A stretch of DNA of 64,000 nt, from contig CAWFTG010000005.1 of the NCBI GenBank assembly GCA_963818695.1, positions 558,001 to 622,000 on the forward strand, in the 5' to 3' direction. The position numbers and the translations under genes are program-made. Under the pieces are notes generated by a model that was not told the DNA's origin, ran no database searches, and worked only from the letters and a program-made list of their open reading frames with translations. This stretch comes from AP-15 sp963818695. GTDB lineage: Bacteria > Pseudomonadota > Alphaproteobacteria > ATCC43930 > CGMCC-115725. Positions 26,506 to 36,226 of the stretch are shown piece by piece; positions within the stretch are counted from its first letter, which is position 1; each line of letters opens with the position of its first letter.

Positions 26506-26907
26506 CGGATGAGCCGCTTGGCCGTTCCACTTATGCGGCGAGCCGGCGGAGGCAGCATCCTCAACATAACCGCCCTGTCGACGTTGCAGCCGATCAGCGG
26601 GTTTGGACTGTCCGTAGCGAGTTGGGCGGGAGTAATGGGGCTCGCCAAGACCTTGTCGCTCGAACTCGCTGCCGACCGTATCACTGTCAATACGCTGTGT
26701 CCCGGTTTGATCGACACGCCGCGCCTCCAGCTGGTTACGCGGCAATCGGGGCAGGCGATGCAGGACCTCGCTGCCGAAATCCCGCTCGGACGGCTGGGGC
26801 GGCCAGAAGATATTGCTGCGATCGCTACCTTTCTGGTCCCCGCGCAGAGCTATATCACTGGTGCCACGCTTCAGATAGAAGGCGGTTTGTTGCGCAGCTT
26901 CCGATAA
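26506..26907 (+). pseudogene. SDR-family oxidoreductase, N-terminally truncated
   Basis: The C-terminal half of a short-chain dehydrogenase: AVPLMRRAGGGSILNIT, then the helix GLAKTLSLELAADRITVNTL with CPGLIDTP, then GRLGRPEDIAAIATFL and the end GATLQIEGGLLRSF. The NAD(P)-binding TGxxxGxG half is gone. At the catalytic helix the usual YxxxK reads GFGLSVASWAG, as in the subgroup that lacks the tyrosine, so activity is doubtful even apart from the truncation. It abuts the minus-strand AbgB-like remnant with no spacer. Confidence 0.7.
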
Positions 26908-27036
26908 CACGGCAGCGAGGAGCGACCCGGGAAAAAAGCCGCACAATCGCTTCTCTGGATTATGAATATGCGCGACGTGGCCACGCCACCCGCTCGCTTG
27001 TCGCGGGCGACGAGAAAAAGAAGGAGGAGCGCATCG

Positions 27037-28332
27037 ATGCGAACAACGCACCGCCGATATTGGGTCTTTTTCCTGCTGTTTCTGTTCAGCGGCATTGCCT
27101 ATGTCGATCGCGTCAACATGTCGGTTGCGGGCAAGCCGATAGCGCACGAATTCGGGCTGTCGCCGATTGCGCTCGGTTATCTGTTCTCCTCGTTCCTGTG
27201 GGCCTATGTGCTGATGATGCTGCCCGGCGGGCGGCTGATCGACCACTGGGGCCCGCATGTCGTCGCCTCGGTCGCGACGGCGGTATGGTCGACGGCACAG
27301 ATGGTTACCGGAATGGTCGGCAGTTTTGCGGCGATGTTGATGGTGCGGCTCGGTCTGGGAGTCGGCGAGGCGCCATTCGCTCCGATTTCCTATAGCAGCG
27401 TCCGGTTATGGTCGCCCTATACCGAGCGCGGCACCGCGATTGCCGCGATCTCTTGTGGGTCCACCCTCGGGCTTGCGCTCGGCGCGCCGGCCGTCGCCTG
27501 GCTGATCGAAACATTGTCGTGGCGCTGGTCCTTCATCATCACCGGCGCGGTTGGATTTGTCTGGGTAGCGGTCTGGCTCGCTCTGGTGTCGACACCGGAA
27601 AAGACTAGGTGGCTGCCCCAAGCCGAGCGCGACCACATTCTCGCCGGTCGCGACGCCGGCATCACGCCGCCGAACCACAGCGGTGTCGGCTATCTTGGGC
27701 TGATCCGCTGTCCGGCGATGTGGGGCTTGTTCATCTCGCAGGGCTGCCTCGTCTACACCGGCTATCTCTATATTTCCTGGCTGCCGAATTACCTGCAAAC
27801 CGCACGGCACCTGTCGATCTTGAACTCCGGCATCTACACCGCGATACCGTTCCTAATCTCCACAGTGGTCGGCGTCGTCGCCAATTGGGCCGGCGACATG
27901 ATGCTCACCGCCGAAGCGGTACGCGGCGGCAACCGCCGTTACCTGGTGGCGCTCAGCCTACTGTTTATGGCTGCGGGCCTAGCGATCCCGTTTGTCCAGT
28001 CACTCGCTGCAGTCATCACTCTGATCACGATTGCGGTATCGGCCGCCCATGTCGGGCCGGCCGCCAACGGCGCCCTGGTCGCCGATTTGCTGCGCTCGCC
28101 CAGCGATGCTGGGCGGGCTACGGCCTTTCTTGTCCTGGGCGGCAATAGCTTCGGCCTACTGGCGCCAATCGTGACCGGCTATGTCGTGGCCGCAACTGGC
28201 AGTTTCAACGCCGCCTTCGCCGTTGCCGGTGCGCTGGCGCTGGTCGGGGCTGTGGCGGCTCTGGCGCTGGTGCGCGGCGCACTTGGCGAGCACGTAGGGC
28301 CGTCTCGTACGAGACCCCGTCTCGCCAGTTGA
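27037..28332 (+). CDS. MFS transporter, anion:cation symporter type
   Basis: A 431-residue permease of the major facilitator superfamily with 12 predicted membrane helices. The N-terminus YWVFFLLFLFSGIAYVDRVNMSVAG is the hallmark of the ACS subgroup (tartrate, galactonate and glucarate type symporters). GGRLIDHWGPHVV is the loop 2-3 signature, and RLGLGVGEAPFAPISYS fits helix 4. The substrate is probably an organic acid. The ATG at 27037 follows AAGGAGGAG. It sits 130 bases after the truncated SDR, which may once have been its metabolic partner. Confidence 0.88.
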   Translation: MRTTHRRYWVFFLLFLFSGIAYVDRVNMSVAGKPIAHEFGLSPIALGYLFSSFLWAYVLMMLPGGRLIDHWGPHVVASVATAVWSTAQMVTGMVGSFAAMLMVRLGLGVGEAPFAPISYSSVRLWSPYTERGTAIAAISCGSTLGLALGAPAVAWLIETLSWRWSFIITGAVGFVWVAVWLALVSTPEKTRWLPQAERDHILAGRDAGITPPNHSGVGYLGLIRCPAMWGLFISQGCLVYTGYLYISWLPNYLQTARHLSILNSGIYTAIPFLISTVVGVVANWAGDMMLTAEAVRGGNRRYLVALSLLFMAAGLAIPFVQSLAAVITLITIAVSAAHVGPAANGALVADLLRSPSDAGRATAFLVLGGNSFGLLAPIVTGYVVAATGSFNAAFAVAGALALVGAVAALALVRGALGEHVGPSRTRPRLAS

Positions 28333-28897
28333 GGTTCGCGGCGAACACAAGAGGAGCCGGCCGAACCCACAGCCCTGCAGCCACATACCATAATGACGGG
28401 GTTTTCGGCTACCCTGCCGGCCAGGGCCGTATTGGTCTCCGGAGTTTGACTGACATACTGGTTGGTGAAGACTGCAGTATGCACACGCTACTGAAGCGGC
28501 AAACGGAAGCGCCGGAAACTGGAAAATCAGTAGGTACCGAATACCGGAAATGGACCCACACGCGGACGCGGATGACTAAGCACCGAATACTGGAAAATGT
28601 GGAGGTGCCGGATTTTGGAACGATTGGGAGGAATCAGCGCGGAAAAGTGATGACGGCGACGGCTTAGTGACCGAGAGCGGCGGGGGCTCGCAACTCATCG
28701 ATTTCACCCTTTCATATCAGCCCTGCTTCTTGGCGGCGCGGGGGTACGCATCGCGCACGCGCGCGATGACGGCAGCGCGGCGGTTAGCGCCTCGCCCCGC
28801 GCCGTGCGCGAGAATTGACAGGGGTGGGGCGAAATTTTAGGGTTAATTGAATCGTCATGGGCTTAGACCCGACGCCGAAACCTTGAGGGAGAACGCT
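28333..28897. other. Intergenic interval
   Basis: About 560 bases with no supported gene. A palindrome GTCTCGTACGAGAC overlaps the end of the preceding MFS gene (28302-28315) and may serve as its transcript-end hairpin. Confidence 0.4.
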
Positions 28898-30307
28898 ATG
28901 TTGTCTCGAATTTTTGCGCTCGCTTCGGCCGTCGTCGTGGGGATGGCGCTGGCTGTCCCATCATTCGCCGACGGCGGGAAGCACTGGGTCGCGACCTGGG
29001 CCACCTCGCCCGCGACCTTCTTCGTCTATACTGCGCCGGTGCCGCCGGTCTACCCGCCGGGTGCTCCGACCACCTTCGCCCCAGCCACCATCCAGCCCGA
29101 CCTCGTCTTCCCCTTCCCCGATGCCGCCACCACCGGCGCCACCGCTAACGACCAGACCTTCCGCTCGATTATTAAGCCCGATCTCTGGGGCAACACCATG
29201 CGCTTCCGCTTCTCCAATACCTTCGGCAGTCAGCCGGTGACGTTCAGCGCCGTCACCGTGGGCCTGCAGGAATATTCGGGTAATGTCGTCGACGGCACAA
29301 TGACGCGGGTGACCTTCGGCGGCCGCCGGTCGGTGACCATCCCGGTCGGCCAGGAGATCTGGAGCGACGCTACCAGACTCGGATGGGTAGATGGCGACGG
29401 CGACGATCCCGGCCTGCAGGGGCGGAACCTCGCCGTCTCCTATGCCATTACCGGCGATAGCGGGCCCATGACCTTCCACAGCGGCGCCAACCAGACCTCC
29501 TTCATCTCTGCCGCAGGCAGCGGCGACCACACCACCGACCTCGACGTCTTCGCCTATGAGTTCACCACGGCCTCGTGGTTCTTCATCGACGCGGCCGACG
29601 TCTTGGCGCCCGCCAACACCATCGTGGTCTGCGCCTTTGGCGATTCGATCACCGATGGCACGCACACCACGTTCAACATCAACGACCGCTGGTCGAACGT
29701 ACTGTCGCGCCGGCTGCACAACGCTTATGGCAACAGGGTGAGCGTGGTCAACGAGGCGATCGGCGGCAACCGCGTGGTTAACCCGGTGGTCTTCCCCGCG
29801 ACCTCGGGCCAAGCTGCGACCGACCGGCTCAACCGCGATGTGCTCGGGCTTTCCGGGCTCACCCACGTGGTCTGGCTCGAAGGCATCAACGATCTGGGCG
29901 GCGGCCACACCGTGGAGTCCATCGAAGCGGGCTACCAGAGTATCGTCACCACTCTCCATGCGCACGGCATCAAGGTCATGGGCGGCACCATGACCTCGGC
30001 CTTGGGAATGCTCAATCCCGCCGAGGGCTGGTATCCCGGCTATAGCGGGGGCGGGGACAACGGCCCAGTGGTCGACGCAAATCGAATGATCCTCAACACC
30101 TATATCCGGACTGCCGGGCTCTATGACGGCGTGGTCGATTTCGACGCGGCGACGCTCGATCCATCGACCGGCAACATGAAGGCGGAATATCTGCCGAACA
30201 GCCAGTTCACCCAGCTGCCCTGGGATTATCTCCATCCCAATCATGCCGGCTACACGGCCATGGGCGAAGCAATCGACCTTTCGTTCTTCGCCTCGCGTTA
30301 TCATTAA
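28898..30307 (+). CDS. Secreted SGNH/GDSL hydrolase
   Basis: A 469-residue exported esterase-like hydrolase. The signal peptide ends near residue 24 (VPSFA|DG). A beta-rich N-terminal domain (about 28-235, starting HWVATWATSP) precedes the SGNH domain. That domain has GDSITDG with nucleophile Ser250, the block II Gly in IGGNR, the block III Asn in EGINDLGGG, and the block V Asp and His in DYLHPNHAGY near the C-terminus. All four blocks are intact. Start ATG 28898 after GAGGGAGAA. Likely acts on acyl or acetyl esters outside the cytoplasm; the natural substrate is unknown. Confidence 0.9.
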   Translation: MLSRIFALASAVVVGMALAVPSFADGGKHWVATWATSPATFFVYTAPVPPVYPPGAPTTFAPATIQPDLVFPFPDAATTGATANDQTFRSIIKPDLWGNTMRFRFSNTFGSQPVTFSAVTVGLQEYSGNVVDGTMTRVTFGGRRSVTIPVGQEIWSDATRLGWVDGDGDDPGLQGRNLAVSYAITGDSGPMTFHSGANQTSFISAAGSGDHTTDLDVFAYEFTTASWFFIDAADVLAPANTIVVCAFGDSITDGTHTTFNINDRWSNVLSRRLHNAYGNRVSVVNEAIGGNRVVNPVVFPATSGQAATDRLNRDVLGLSGLTHVVWLEGINDLGGGHTVESIEAGYQSIVTTLHAHGIKVMGGTMTSALGMLNPAEGWYPGYSGGGDNGPVVDANRMILNTYIRTAGLYDGVVDFDAATLDPSTGNMKAEYLPNSQFTQLPWDYLHPNHAGYTAMGEAIDLSFFASRYH

Positions 30308-30389
30308 GGCAAGCAGAGGCGAACCCGAGCACGCGTAGAATTGGGAGAACCATTGCTGAAACTCGGCGAGAGGATTTGCGATCGCCAAG

Positions 30390-31430
30390 TCACGCCAGCT
30401 GGTCGAGCAGCGCCTGTGCCTCCTTGAGGCGGTGTCGAAGCCTTCCGTGAACCAGCCGTAAACCGGTGCGAGCAGGTCGCGTGCTTCTGCCCGCCGGCCC
30501 TGTTCGCCCCACAGCCGCGCGACGCTTGTCGCGGCGCGGAGTTCATAGCATTTTGCCTGCTGCGCTCGAGCGACGCGCAACGCCTCTTGAAGGGCGATTT
30601 GGCCCTCTTCGCACCGGCTGAGGCCGACGAGCGCGATACCTTCGAGGCGATGAAAATCCGCCTCCAACTGTCGGTGTCCGGTTTCTTCCAGGATCTTCAG
30701 CCCGTCCCTCGCGGTCACGAGAGCCTCGCCGTACTCATGCTGCCGCGAAAGTGCTTCGGCAAGGCGGGCAAGAGCGAAGGGGCGAAACTGTATCCCGCCG
30801 AGCCGACCGGCGAGCCCCTCGCGCAAGCAGGCGACGGCTTCCTCGAACGCTCCCTGCGCGCTCAGTGCGGCACCTCGTATAAAGCGAGGTTCCACGACCA
30901 GCCCAAGTCGTTGCTCGGCAGCGAGCGCCTCGGCCGCGTCGAGTAGTTGCAGTGCCGCCTCCGGGTCGCCACTTCGAGGAAAAGCACGCCGTTGAAGAGC
31001 AGCGCGGACGCTAGACTGAAGGGGTGCGCGATGCGCTCGGCAGATGCCAGTGCCGCCCTGCCGAGCGCCAGACCCTTCTCCGGGTATCCGAGCGCCCAAT
31101 GGGCTTGCCCGCCAATGAAGTCAACGCAGACACCGGGATCATGGCCGCCATAAAGCAGGCGGTGTGAACGGTGCCGCTCGGGATCATACAGCCGGCGCCC
31201 TACATCGCAGTGCGCGCAGGTCGCTGCCGGATCGCCGGCAAACAGACAGGTAGTCCAGGCGCTGTGATGCGCCTGCAAGCGTAACCCCTCATCCACACCG
31301 CTGGCCGTCAATCGCAGCAACCTGTCCGACAGCTGGCGGCCGGCGATGAGCTGGCCGGAACCAACCGCCGACGTCCATAGGCCGTAAATTGCAGTGACGA
31401 GCTGGTAGGTATGGTTTTAGGACGGCCGGG
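30390..31430 (-). pseudogene. TPR region of an ATPase/cyclase-type regulator, decayed
   Basis: Reading from 31430 down, the first frame gives LVTAIYGLWTSAVGSGQLIA, YDPERHRSHRLLYGGHDPGV and LGYPEKGLALGRAALASAER. Near 30970 the frame changes and continues with LQLLDAAEALAAEQRLGL and YGEALVTARDGLKILEETGH up to PVYGWFTEGFDTAS. Near 30415 it changes again and ends LKEAQALLDQLA at 30390. This is the C-terminal TPR part of proteins like the regulator at 13842. The helix-turn-helix and ATPase parts are missing, and the 5' end is replaced by the ku promoter region. Confidence 0.72.
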
Positions 31431-31571
31431 CCAAGGACCTCGACTTCTCCGAATTTTTCGATCCGCCCCACCGCATTATCCGCCGCCTCTCTGACTGCTT
31501 CCTTGAGCCATAGGGAACATCCGTACATCGGCGGCGGTTGAACATGCATCCTGATGAAGAGGGAACGGACC

Positions 31572-32429
31572 ATGGCGGCGCGCGCGAACTGGAAGGGCGT
31601 CCTCAAGATCGACGAGGTGGCATGCCCGGTCGCGCTCTTCACGGCCGCGACCACGGCCGAGCGCATCGCGTTTCACATCCTGAACCGCAAGTCCGGACAT
31701 CGCGTGCACCGCGAGTACGTCGACGCCGAAACCGACGAGCGCGTCGAGGCGAAGGACCAGGTCAAAGGATACGAAATCGGGGCCGGCGATTACATCGCGT
31801 TTGAGCCCGAGGAGATCGCCAAGGCCGTTCCCAAAGCCGACAAGACGCTCGAGGTTCAGGCCTTCGTGCCCTGCGAGCAGGTGGACGACGTATATTTCGA
31901 CCGGCCGTATTACCTCGCGCCAAGTGCGCCGGGCGGGGCCGAAGCCTTCGCCATCATCCGGGCCGCCTTGGCGGCGGCCGATGTCGTGGCTATCGCGCGA
32001 ACGGTGCTCTTCCGCCGGGTGCGCTCGGTGTTGATCCGCGCCCACGGCGACGGGCTGATCGCGCACACGCTGAATTTCGACTACGAGGTGCGCTCCGCCG
32101 AGGAGGCGTTCAGCGAACTGCCGGACGCGAAGGCCGACGACGAGATGCTCGATTTGGCACTGCACATCATCAAGAAGAAAGCGGGGCGGTTCGACCCGAC
32201 CACGTTCGATGACCGCTACGATGCGGCGCTGGTCGAGCTGGTGAAGGCGAAGATGGAAGGCCGCAAGATCACGCCGCCCAAGGCGCCGGAGCCGACCAAG
32301 CGCTCCGATTTGATGGAGGCGCTGCGGCAAAGCGCCGACGGCGATAGCGAGGCTCGCGCCGAGAAGCGCAAGGCCGCACCCAAAAAGACGGCCAGCTCGA
32401 AAGCGACCAAGCGTCGCAAAGCCGCCTAG
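31572..32429 (+). CDS. ku: Ku protein (copy 1)
   Basis: Ring-shaped DNA-end binding protein for non-homologous end joining. 285 residues. The core runs from WKGVLKIDEVACPVALF through NRKSGHRVHREYVDAETDE and QVKGYEIGAGDYI to PRKSDLM-like C-terminal linker (KRSDLMEALRQSA), followed by a lysine-rich tail (about 255-285). GAGGGAA precedes ATG 31572; an upstream in-frame ATG at 31554 is less well placed. It converges with and overlaps the PolX-like gene by 4 bases at the stop codons. No ligD is seen in the window. Confidence 0.92.
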   Translation: MAARANWKGVLKIDEVACPVALFTAATTAERIAFHILNRKSGHRVHREYVDAETDERVEAKDQVKGYEIGAGDYIAFEPEEIAKAVPKADKTLEVQAFVPCEQVDDVYFDRPYYLAPSAPGGAEAFAIIRAALAAADVVAIARTVLFRRVRSVLIRAHGDGLIAHTLNFDYEVRSAEEAFSELPDAKADDEMLDLALHIIKKKAGRFDPTTFDDRYDAALVELVKAKMEGRKITPPKAPEPTKRSDLMEALRQSADGDSEARAEKRKAAPKKTASSKATKRRKAA

Positions 32430-34141
32430 GCGGGCTGCGGTTTCCGGGCGCGCGCCAGGCGCGCCGATGCCCGCTCTTTGCGCGCGTGGAGCCAGTGTGC
32501 GAATGCGTCCCGATCGAGCGTGTTGATCACCCGGTCGGCAGGCATGCTGCTTTTCCGGGCGATCGCCAGGCCCCAGCGCGTCGAGGAAGCGATCTCGCCG
32601 GTCGAATGGGCGTCGGGGTTGATGCTGAACTTGCAGCCGAGCTCGATCGCGCGGCGCAGCCAGCGCCAGTCGAGATCGAGCCGCCAGGGGTTACCGTTGA
32701 CCTCGACCGCGACACCGTGCTCGGCGCAAGCGGCCAGCACGCGCTCGATGTCCAGGTCATAACCCGGGCGGCGCAGCAGCTGCCGGCCCGTCATGTGACC
32801 AATGACGGTGGTGAATGGGTTGGAGGCTGCGCGCACGAGGCGTTCGGTCTGCGCCTGCCGGTCGAGGCGGAACTGCCCGTGGATGCTGCCGATGATGAAA
32901 TCGAAGCGGCGCAGCACGTCGTCCGGATAGTCGAGTGAGCCATCCGGAAGGATATCCAACTCGATGCCCTTGAAGATGCGGAAGCGGCCGCCAAACGCTG
33001 CGTTGAGGCGGTCGATCTCAGCCTGCTGTTGCTCGATCTCCTCTATCGTGAGGCCGCCGGCGTAATGCGCCGTCTTCGAGTGATCGGTGATGCCAATATA
33101 TTGGTAGCCGACGGCGAGGCTGGCCTCCGCCATTGCTTCAAGCGCATCGACGCCGTCCGAAGCGGTAGTATGGGCGTGCAGAACGCCTGACAGATCCGCG
33201 GCCGTGACGAGCGGCGGGATCTTGTGCGCCGCGGCGCGCTCGATCTCATCGACGCCTTCGCGCAGCTCCGGTTCGATGTATTGCAGCCCGAGCGCCTTGT
33301 AAATTTCGGCTTCGGTTTCCGCCGCGATGATCTTGCGCCTGCGACGCAACCCCTCGAGTGTGAGGGCCATGCCCCGATCCGCCGCCCGTCGCTGCAAGGC
33401 TTCGAGGTGTTTACTCGACCCGGTTGCAAAGAGCAGGCTGACGCCGAAGCGACGCGCGTCAGCCAGATAGACCGACATATCGCCGGAGGTGATTACCTTG
33501 GGCGGGCCAGCGAGCCGTTCGACCTCCGCGACCAAGGCCAGGTTCGAAACGAGCTCACCGCCGCGGCGGAGGTCGCCAGCTGTCACACTGCGGATCAGGC
33601 CGGGCACGGAACGCTCCAATGTCTCGGCAGCCGAGCGGGCCAACTCGTCGGCACGATGCAGGTGGCGCATGCCCAGCGCGGTTTCGCGGATCTTCAAGCC
33701 CTCGAGAATCTTCCGTTGAACCGCCGCTCTCAGCCCCTTGACGTTTTTCAGCCGATCGCCGCGTGCGGCGGCCTCGAGCGCAGCGAGATCGGTAATCCCG
33801 AGCTCCTTGTGCAGGATATTGATCTTCTCCGGTCTCAGCCCGGGTATCGAGAGCATGTCGAGCACGCCGTCGGGAACGTCCCGGCGTAACTTTTCCAGCA
33901 GCGGATGGGTGCCGGTCTTGTGCAACTTGGTCACGATATCGGCGATCGTCTCGCCGACCCCGGGCAGCCGGCGCAGCCGGTTCTCGGCGATGACGCGGTC
34001 GAGCGGCTCGACCAGGGCGGAGAGCGTGTCCGCGGCGCGCTGATAGGCTTTGGCGCGGAAGTAATTGTCGCCGGCGAGCGCCGTGCGTCGGCCGAGCTCA
34101 GCCAGCAGCGCCGCGACGGCCGCAGCGTCGAGCGCGGCCAT
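32426..34141 (-). CDS. PolX-like protein: degenerate polymerase domain plus PHP nuclease
   Basis: A 571-residue relative of bacterial DNA polymerase X. The order is helix-hairpin-helix/8-kDa region (1-120, LRRLPGVGETIADIV), nucleotidyltransferase palm (about 150-320), and PHP phosphoesterase (about 335-560). In active PolX the palm motif is GS-RRG...DLDILV; here it reads AGDLRRGGELVSNLALV, so both metal-binding aspartates appear replaced. The PHP motifs are kept: LHAHTTASDG, GITDHS, GIELDI, GSIHGQ, EVNGNPWRLD and INPDAHS. Expected function is therefore 3'-5' exonuclease or AP-site processing rather than synthesis. It starts 1 base past the ku copy 2 stop and forms an operon with it. Confidence 0.85.
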   Translation of the reverse strand: MAALDAAAVAALLAELGRRTALAGDNYFRAKAYQRAADTLSALVEPLDRVIAENRLRRLPGVGETIADIVTKLHKTGTHPLLEKLRRDVPDGVLDMLSIPGLRPEKINILHKELGITDLAALEAAARGDRLKNVKGLRAAVQRKILEGLKIRETALGMRHLHRADELARSAAETLERSVPGLIRSVTAGDLRRGGELVSNLALVAEVERLAGPPKVITSGDMSVYLADARRFGVSLLFATGSSKHLEALQRRAADRGMALTLEGLRRRRKIIAAETEAEIYKALGLQYIEPELREGVDEIERAAAHKIPPLVTAADLSGVLHAHTTASDGVDALEAMAEASLAVGYQYIGITDHSKTAHYAGGLTIEEIEQQQAEIDRLNAAFGGRFRIFKGIELDILPDGSLDYPDDVLRRFDFIIGSIHGQFRLDRQAQTERLVRAASNPFTTVIGHMTGRQLLRRPGYDLDIERVLAACAEHGVAVEVNGNPWRLDLDWRWLRRAIELGCKFSINPDAHSTGEIASSTRWGLAIARKSSMPADRVINTLDRDAFAHWLHARKERASARLARARKPQPA

Positions 34142-34142
34142 C

Positions 34143-34937
34143 TCAGCTGCGCTGCGGCAGCCCGCTCTGCAGGCTCTTCTTCAACACCGCCATCAGGTCG
34201 ATGACGTTGCCGCCCTTGGCCGCCGCGTGCTTTTTCGTGCTGGGCCTTGCGCGCTTTTCCTTAGCCGTGATCATTGACCGGAGGGCCTGTTCCACCGGAT
34301 CGGTTGCCAGTGACGGCGACCAGCCTTGCGTGTGCTCCGCTATAACGGTGGCGAGCTGCTTCTTCTGCTTGGGATCTGGCTTGCCTTTGATGCCCTTGAA
34401 ATACTCGGCCTCGTCGCGGACCTCGTCGCCGTACCGCAGCGTCCAAAGGACCATGCCCCTATCGCGCGGTTCCAGCAGCACGGCCCGTTCCCGGTGATAG
34501 AGCACGACGCGCGAGATCGCGCGCGTGTTCGACTTCGCCATAGCTTCGCGGATAACCGAGAAGGCTTCCTCGCCAACCTTGTCGTCGGGGACGAGGTAAT
34601 GCGGCGTGTCGTACCAGATCCAGCCAATCGAATTCGCCGGCACGAAGCAGTCGATGTCGATCGTGCGGGTGCTTTCGAGCGCCACAGCATCGAGTTCCTC
34701 GTCCTCGAGCATTACGTACTCGCCATCCTCGCGCTCATAGCCTTTGACCTGGTCGTCGTCATCGACCGGCTTGCCGGTCTCGGCGTCGACATAGCGGGCA
34801 TGGACCCGGTTGCCCGTCGCGCGGTTGAGCGTGTGGAAGCGCACTTTATCGGCCTCGGAAGTGGCGGGCAGCATCGCCACCGGACAAGTGACGAGCGACA
34901 GTTTCAAATATCCATGCCAGGAGGGTCGCGGCGACAT
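34143..34937 (-). CDS. ku: Ku protein (copy 2)
   Basis: A 264-residue Ku homolog: WHGYLKLSLVTCPVAMLPAT, NRATGNRVHARYVDAETGKP, QVKGYEREDGEYVML, then the core strands (SRVVLYHRERAVLLEPRDRG). The C-terminus has the bridging-type linker (NVIDLMAVLKKSLQ) and lacks a long basic tail. The ribosome binding site AAGGAGATCTG is the same as that of ku copy 3. It is followed directly by the PolX-like gene, so end binding and end trimming are probably co-expressed. Confidence 0.92.
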   Translation of the reverse strand: MSPRPSWHGYLKLSLVTCPVAMLPATSEADKVRFHTLNRATGNRVHARYVDAETGKPVDDDDQVKGYEREDGEYVMLEDEELDAVALESTRTIDIDCFVPANSIGWIWYDTPHYLVPDDKVGEEAFSVIREAMAKSNTRAISRVVLYHRERAVLLEPRDRGMVLWTLRYGDEVRDEAEYFKGIKGKPDPKQKKQLATVIAEHTQGWSPSLATDPVEQALRSMITAKEKRARPSTKKHAAAKGGNVIDLMAVLKKSLQSGLPQRS

Positions 34938-35269
34938 TTGCAGATCTCCTTACAAGAATCACCAACGGACTGCCGGTTTTCGTCGTTCCGGATCAGGCGG
35001 GACACCCGCGTTTTTGCTGACACGCCGCGCGAACTCACGAACCAGGAGGCCGATTCGCTGGTAGCCGCGTGGACGCGTGTTATAGGCAAGGTGGAAGCAT
35101 TCGCGATTGCCAAAACGGCACCGCATTCCGCTAGCACCGGGTGCGCGATGTCGACGAGGGTAATCCGGGACCGCCATATGCACGAGTGCGGCACGTTCGA
35201 ATAGCGCCGCCACTAGCAAGGATTACGGAGCGCAGCTCGGCAACCCTGCGACACGGGTCCTTGGCGACT
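34938..35269. other. Intergenic interval
   Basis: About 330 bases upstream of ku copy 2 and downstream of the LLM oxidoreductase gene (both minus strand). No gene or clear signal is seen apart from the ku ribosome binding site. Confidence 0.4.
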
Positions 35270-36226
35270 CTACGACAAAAGAGTATGGCGCAACTCGCGT
35301 TCGAAGAACTCGAAGAAGGAATCCTGCTCCGGTCCGATCTGAGTCAGGATCAGGTGGTCGAAACCGGCGTCGATATACTCGCGGATGGCCTCCAGGTGAG
35401 CCTCCGGTGAGGCGCCTAGGCTGACCTCCTCGGCAACGTGATCGGGGGTGATATGGCTGCTCGCGGCCGCGAAAGTCCTCGTATCCGGCAGCTCCGGCAT
35501 TACCGGGCCGCCGGCCAGCGACCAGCGATGATAGCGATGTGCGATCTCGCGCGCCTTGTCCTCGCTCGCCGCGTAGCACATCGGCACCTCGGCATACAGC
35601 GGCCCCTTGCCGCCGGCCGAGCGAAAAGCTTCAATGAGATCGGACTGCGGTACAGTGGTGATCATCCCGTCGGCCTTGCGCCCCGCGAGGCGGGCGGCCT
35701 CCGGTCCGCCGGCTGCGCCGATAATCGCGGGGGCGCGTTCGGGGCGGTCGTAAAGCTTGGCGTCGTCGAGCGTGAAGTACTTGCCACGGTAGTTCTCGAT
35801 GCTCCCATCGAGCAGCCCGCGGATGATGTCGTACGCCTCGGAAAGGCGCTCGTGCCGCTCGCCGATGCCGGGCCAGCCCTCGCCAACGACGTGCTCGTTC
35901 AGCCGTTCACCGGCACCGAGCCCAAGGATAAAGCGGTTCTCACTCAGCACTGCCATCGTCGCCGCGCCTTGCGCGATGATCGCCGGGTGATAGCGCATGA
36001 TCGGGCAAGTGACCGCTGTCATCAGCTGGATCTGCCGCGTGGCTTGCGCGGCGGCGCCAAGCACCGACCACGCGAACGGCGCATGGCCCTGTTCGTCGAG
36101 CCACGGAAAGAAATGGTCGGAAATCGCCGCGAAGCCGAACCCGGCCTGCTCGGCACGGACCGTGTTGCGGACCAGGGCGGCCGGCCCGTGCTCCTCTGCC
36201 ATTAGCTTGTAGCCGAGCTTGACCAT
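35270..36226 (-). CDS. F420-type LLM class flavin oxidoreductase
   Basis: A 318-residue luciferase-like TIM-barrel oxidoreductase. Family segments are LGYKLMAEEHGP, FGFAAISDHFFPWLDEQGHAPF (coenzyme pocket), LMTAVTCPIMRYHPAIIAQ, RFILGLGAGERLNEHVVG and IIGAAGGPEAARLAG. These fit the TIGR03557-like subgroup related to F420-dependent glucose-6-phosphate dehydrogenase. Start at 36226 (MVKLGYK) after AAGGAT; a longer frame upstream lacks support. Cofactor F420 is not universal in proteobacteria, so use of FMN is possible. It stands alone on the minus strand. Confidence 0.85.
   Translation of the reverse strand: MVKLGYKLMAEEHGPAALVRNTVRAEQAGFGFAAISDHFFPWLDEQGHAPFAWSVLGAAAQATRQIQLMTAVTCPIMRYHPAIIAQGAATMAVLSENRFILGLGAGERLNEHVVGEGWPGIGERHERLSEAYDIIRGLLDGSIENYRGKYFTLDDAKLYDRPERAPAIIGAAGGPEAARLAGRKADGMITTVPQSDLIEAFRSAGGKGPLYAEVPMCYAASEDKAREIAHRYHRWSLAGGPVMPELPDTRTFAAASSHITPDHVAEEVSLGASPEAHLEAIREYIDAGFDHLILTQIGPEQDSFFEFFERELRHTLLS

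Noticed and set aside
28961..30300. Very long minus-strand open frame opposite the SGNH hydrolase
   Set aside because: It mirrors the codon structure of the hydrolase gene in a high-GC sequence. The plus strand has signal peptide and all catalytic blocks; the minus frame has none. Only its upstream part (above about 30390) is real, as a decayed TPR gene.
31476..32330. 284-codon minus-strand frame opposite ku copy 1
   Set aside because: Antisense shadow of a recognised Ku gene.
35438..36205. 255-codon plus-strand frame opposite the LLM oxidoreductase
   Set aside because: Antisense shadow; no start site and no domain.
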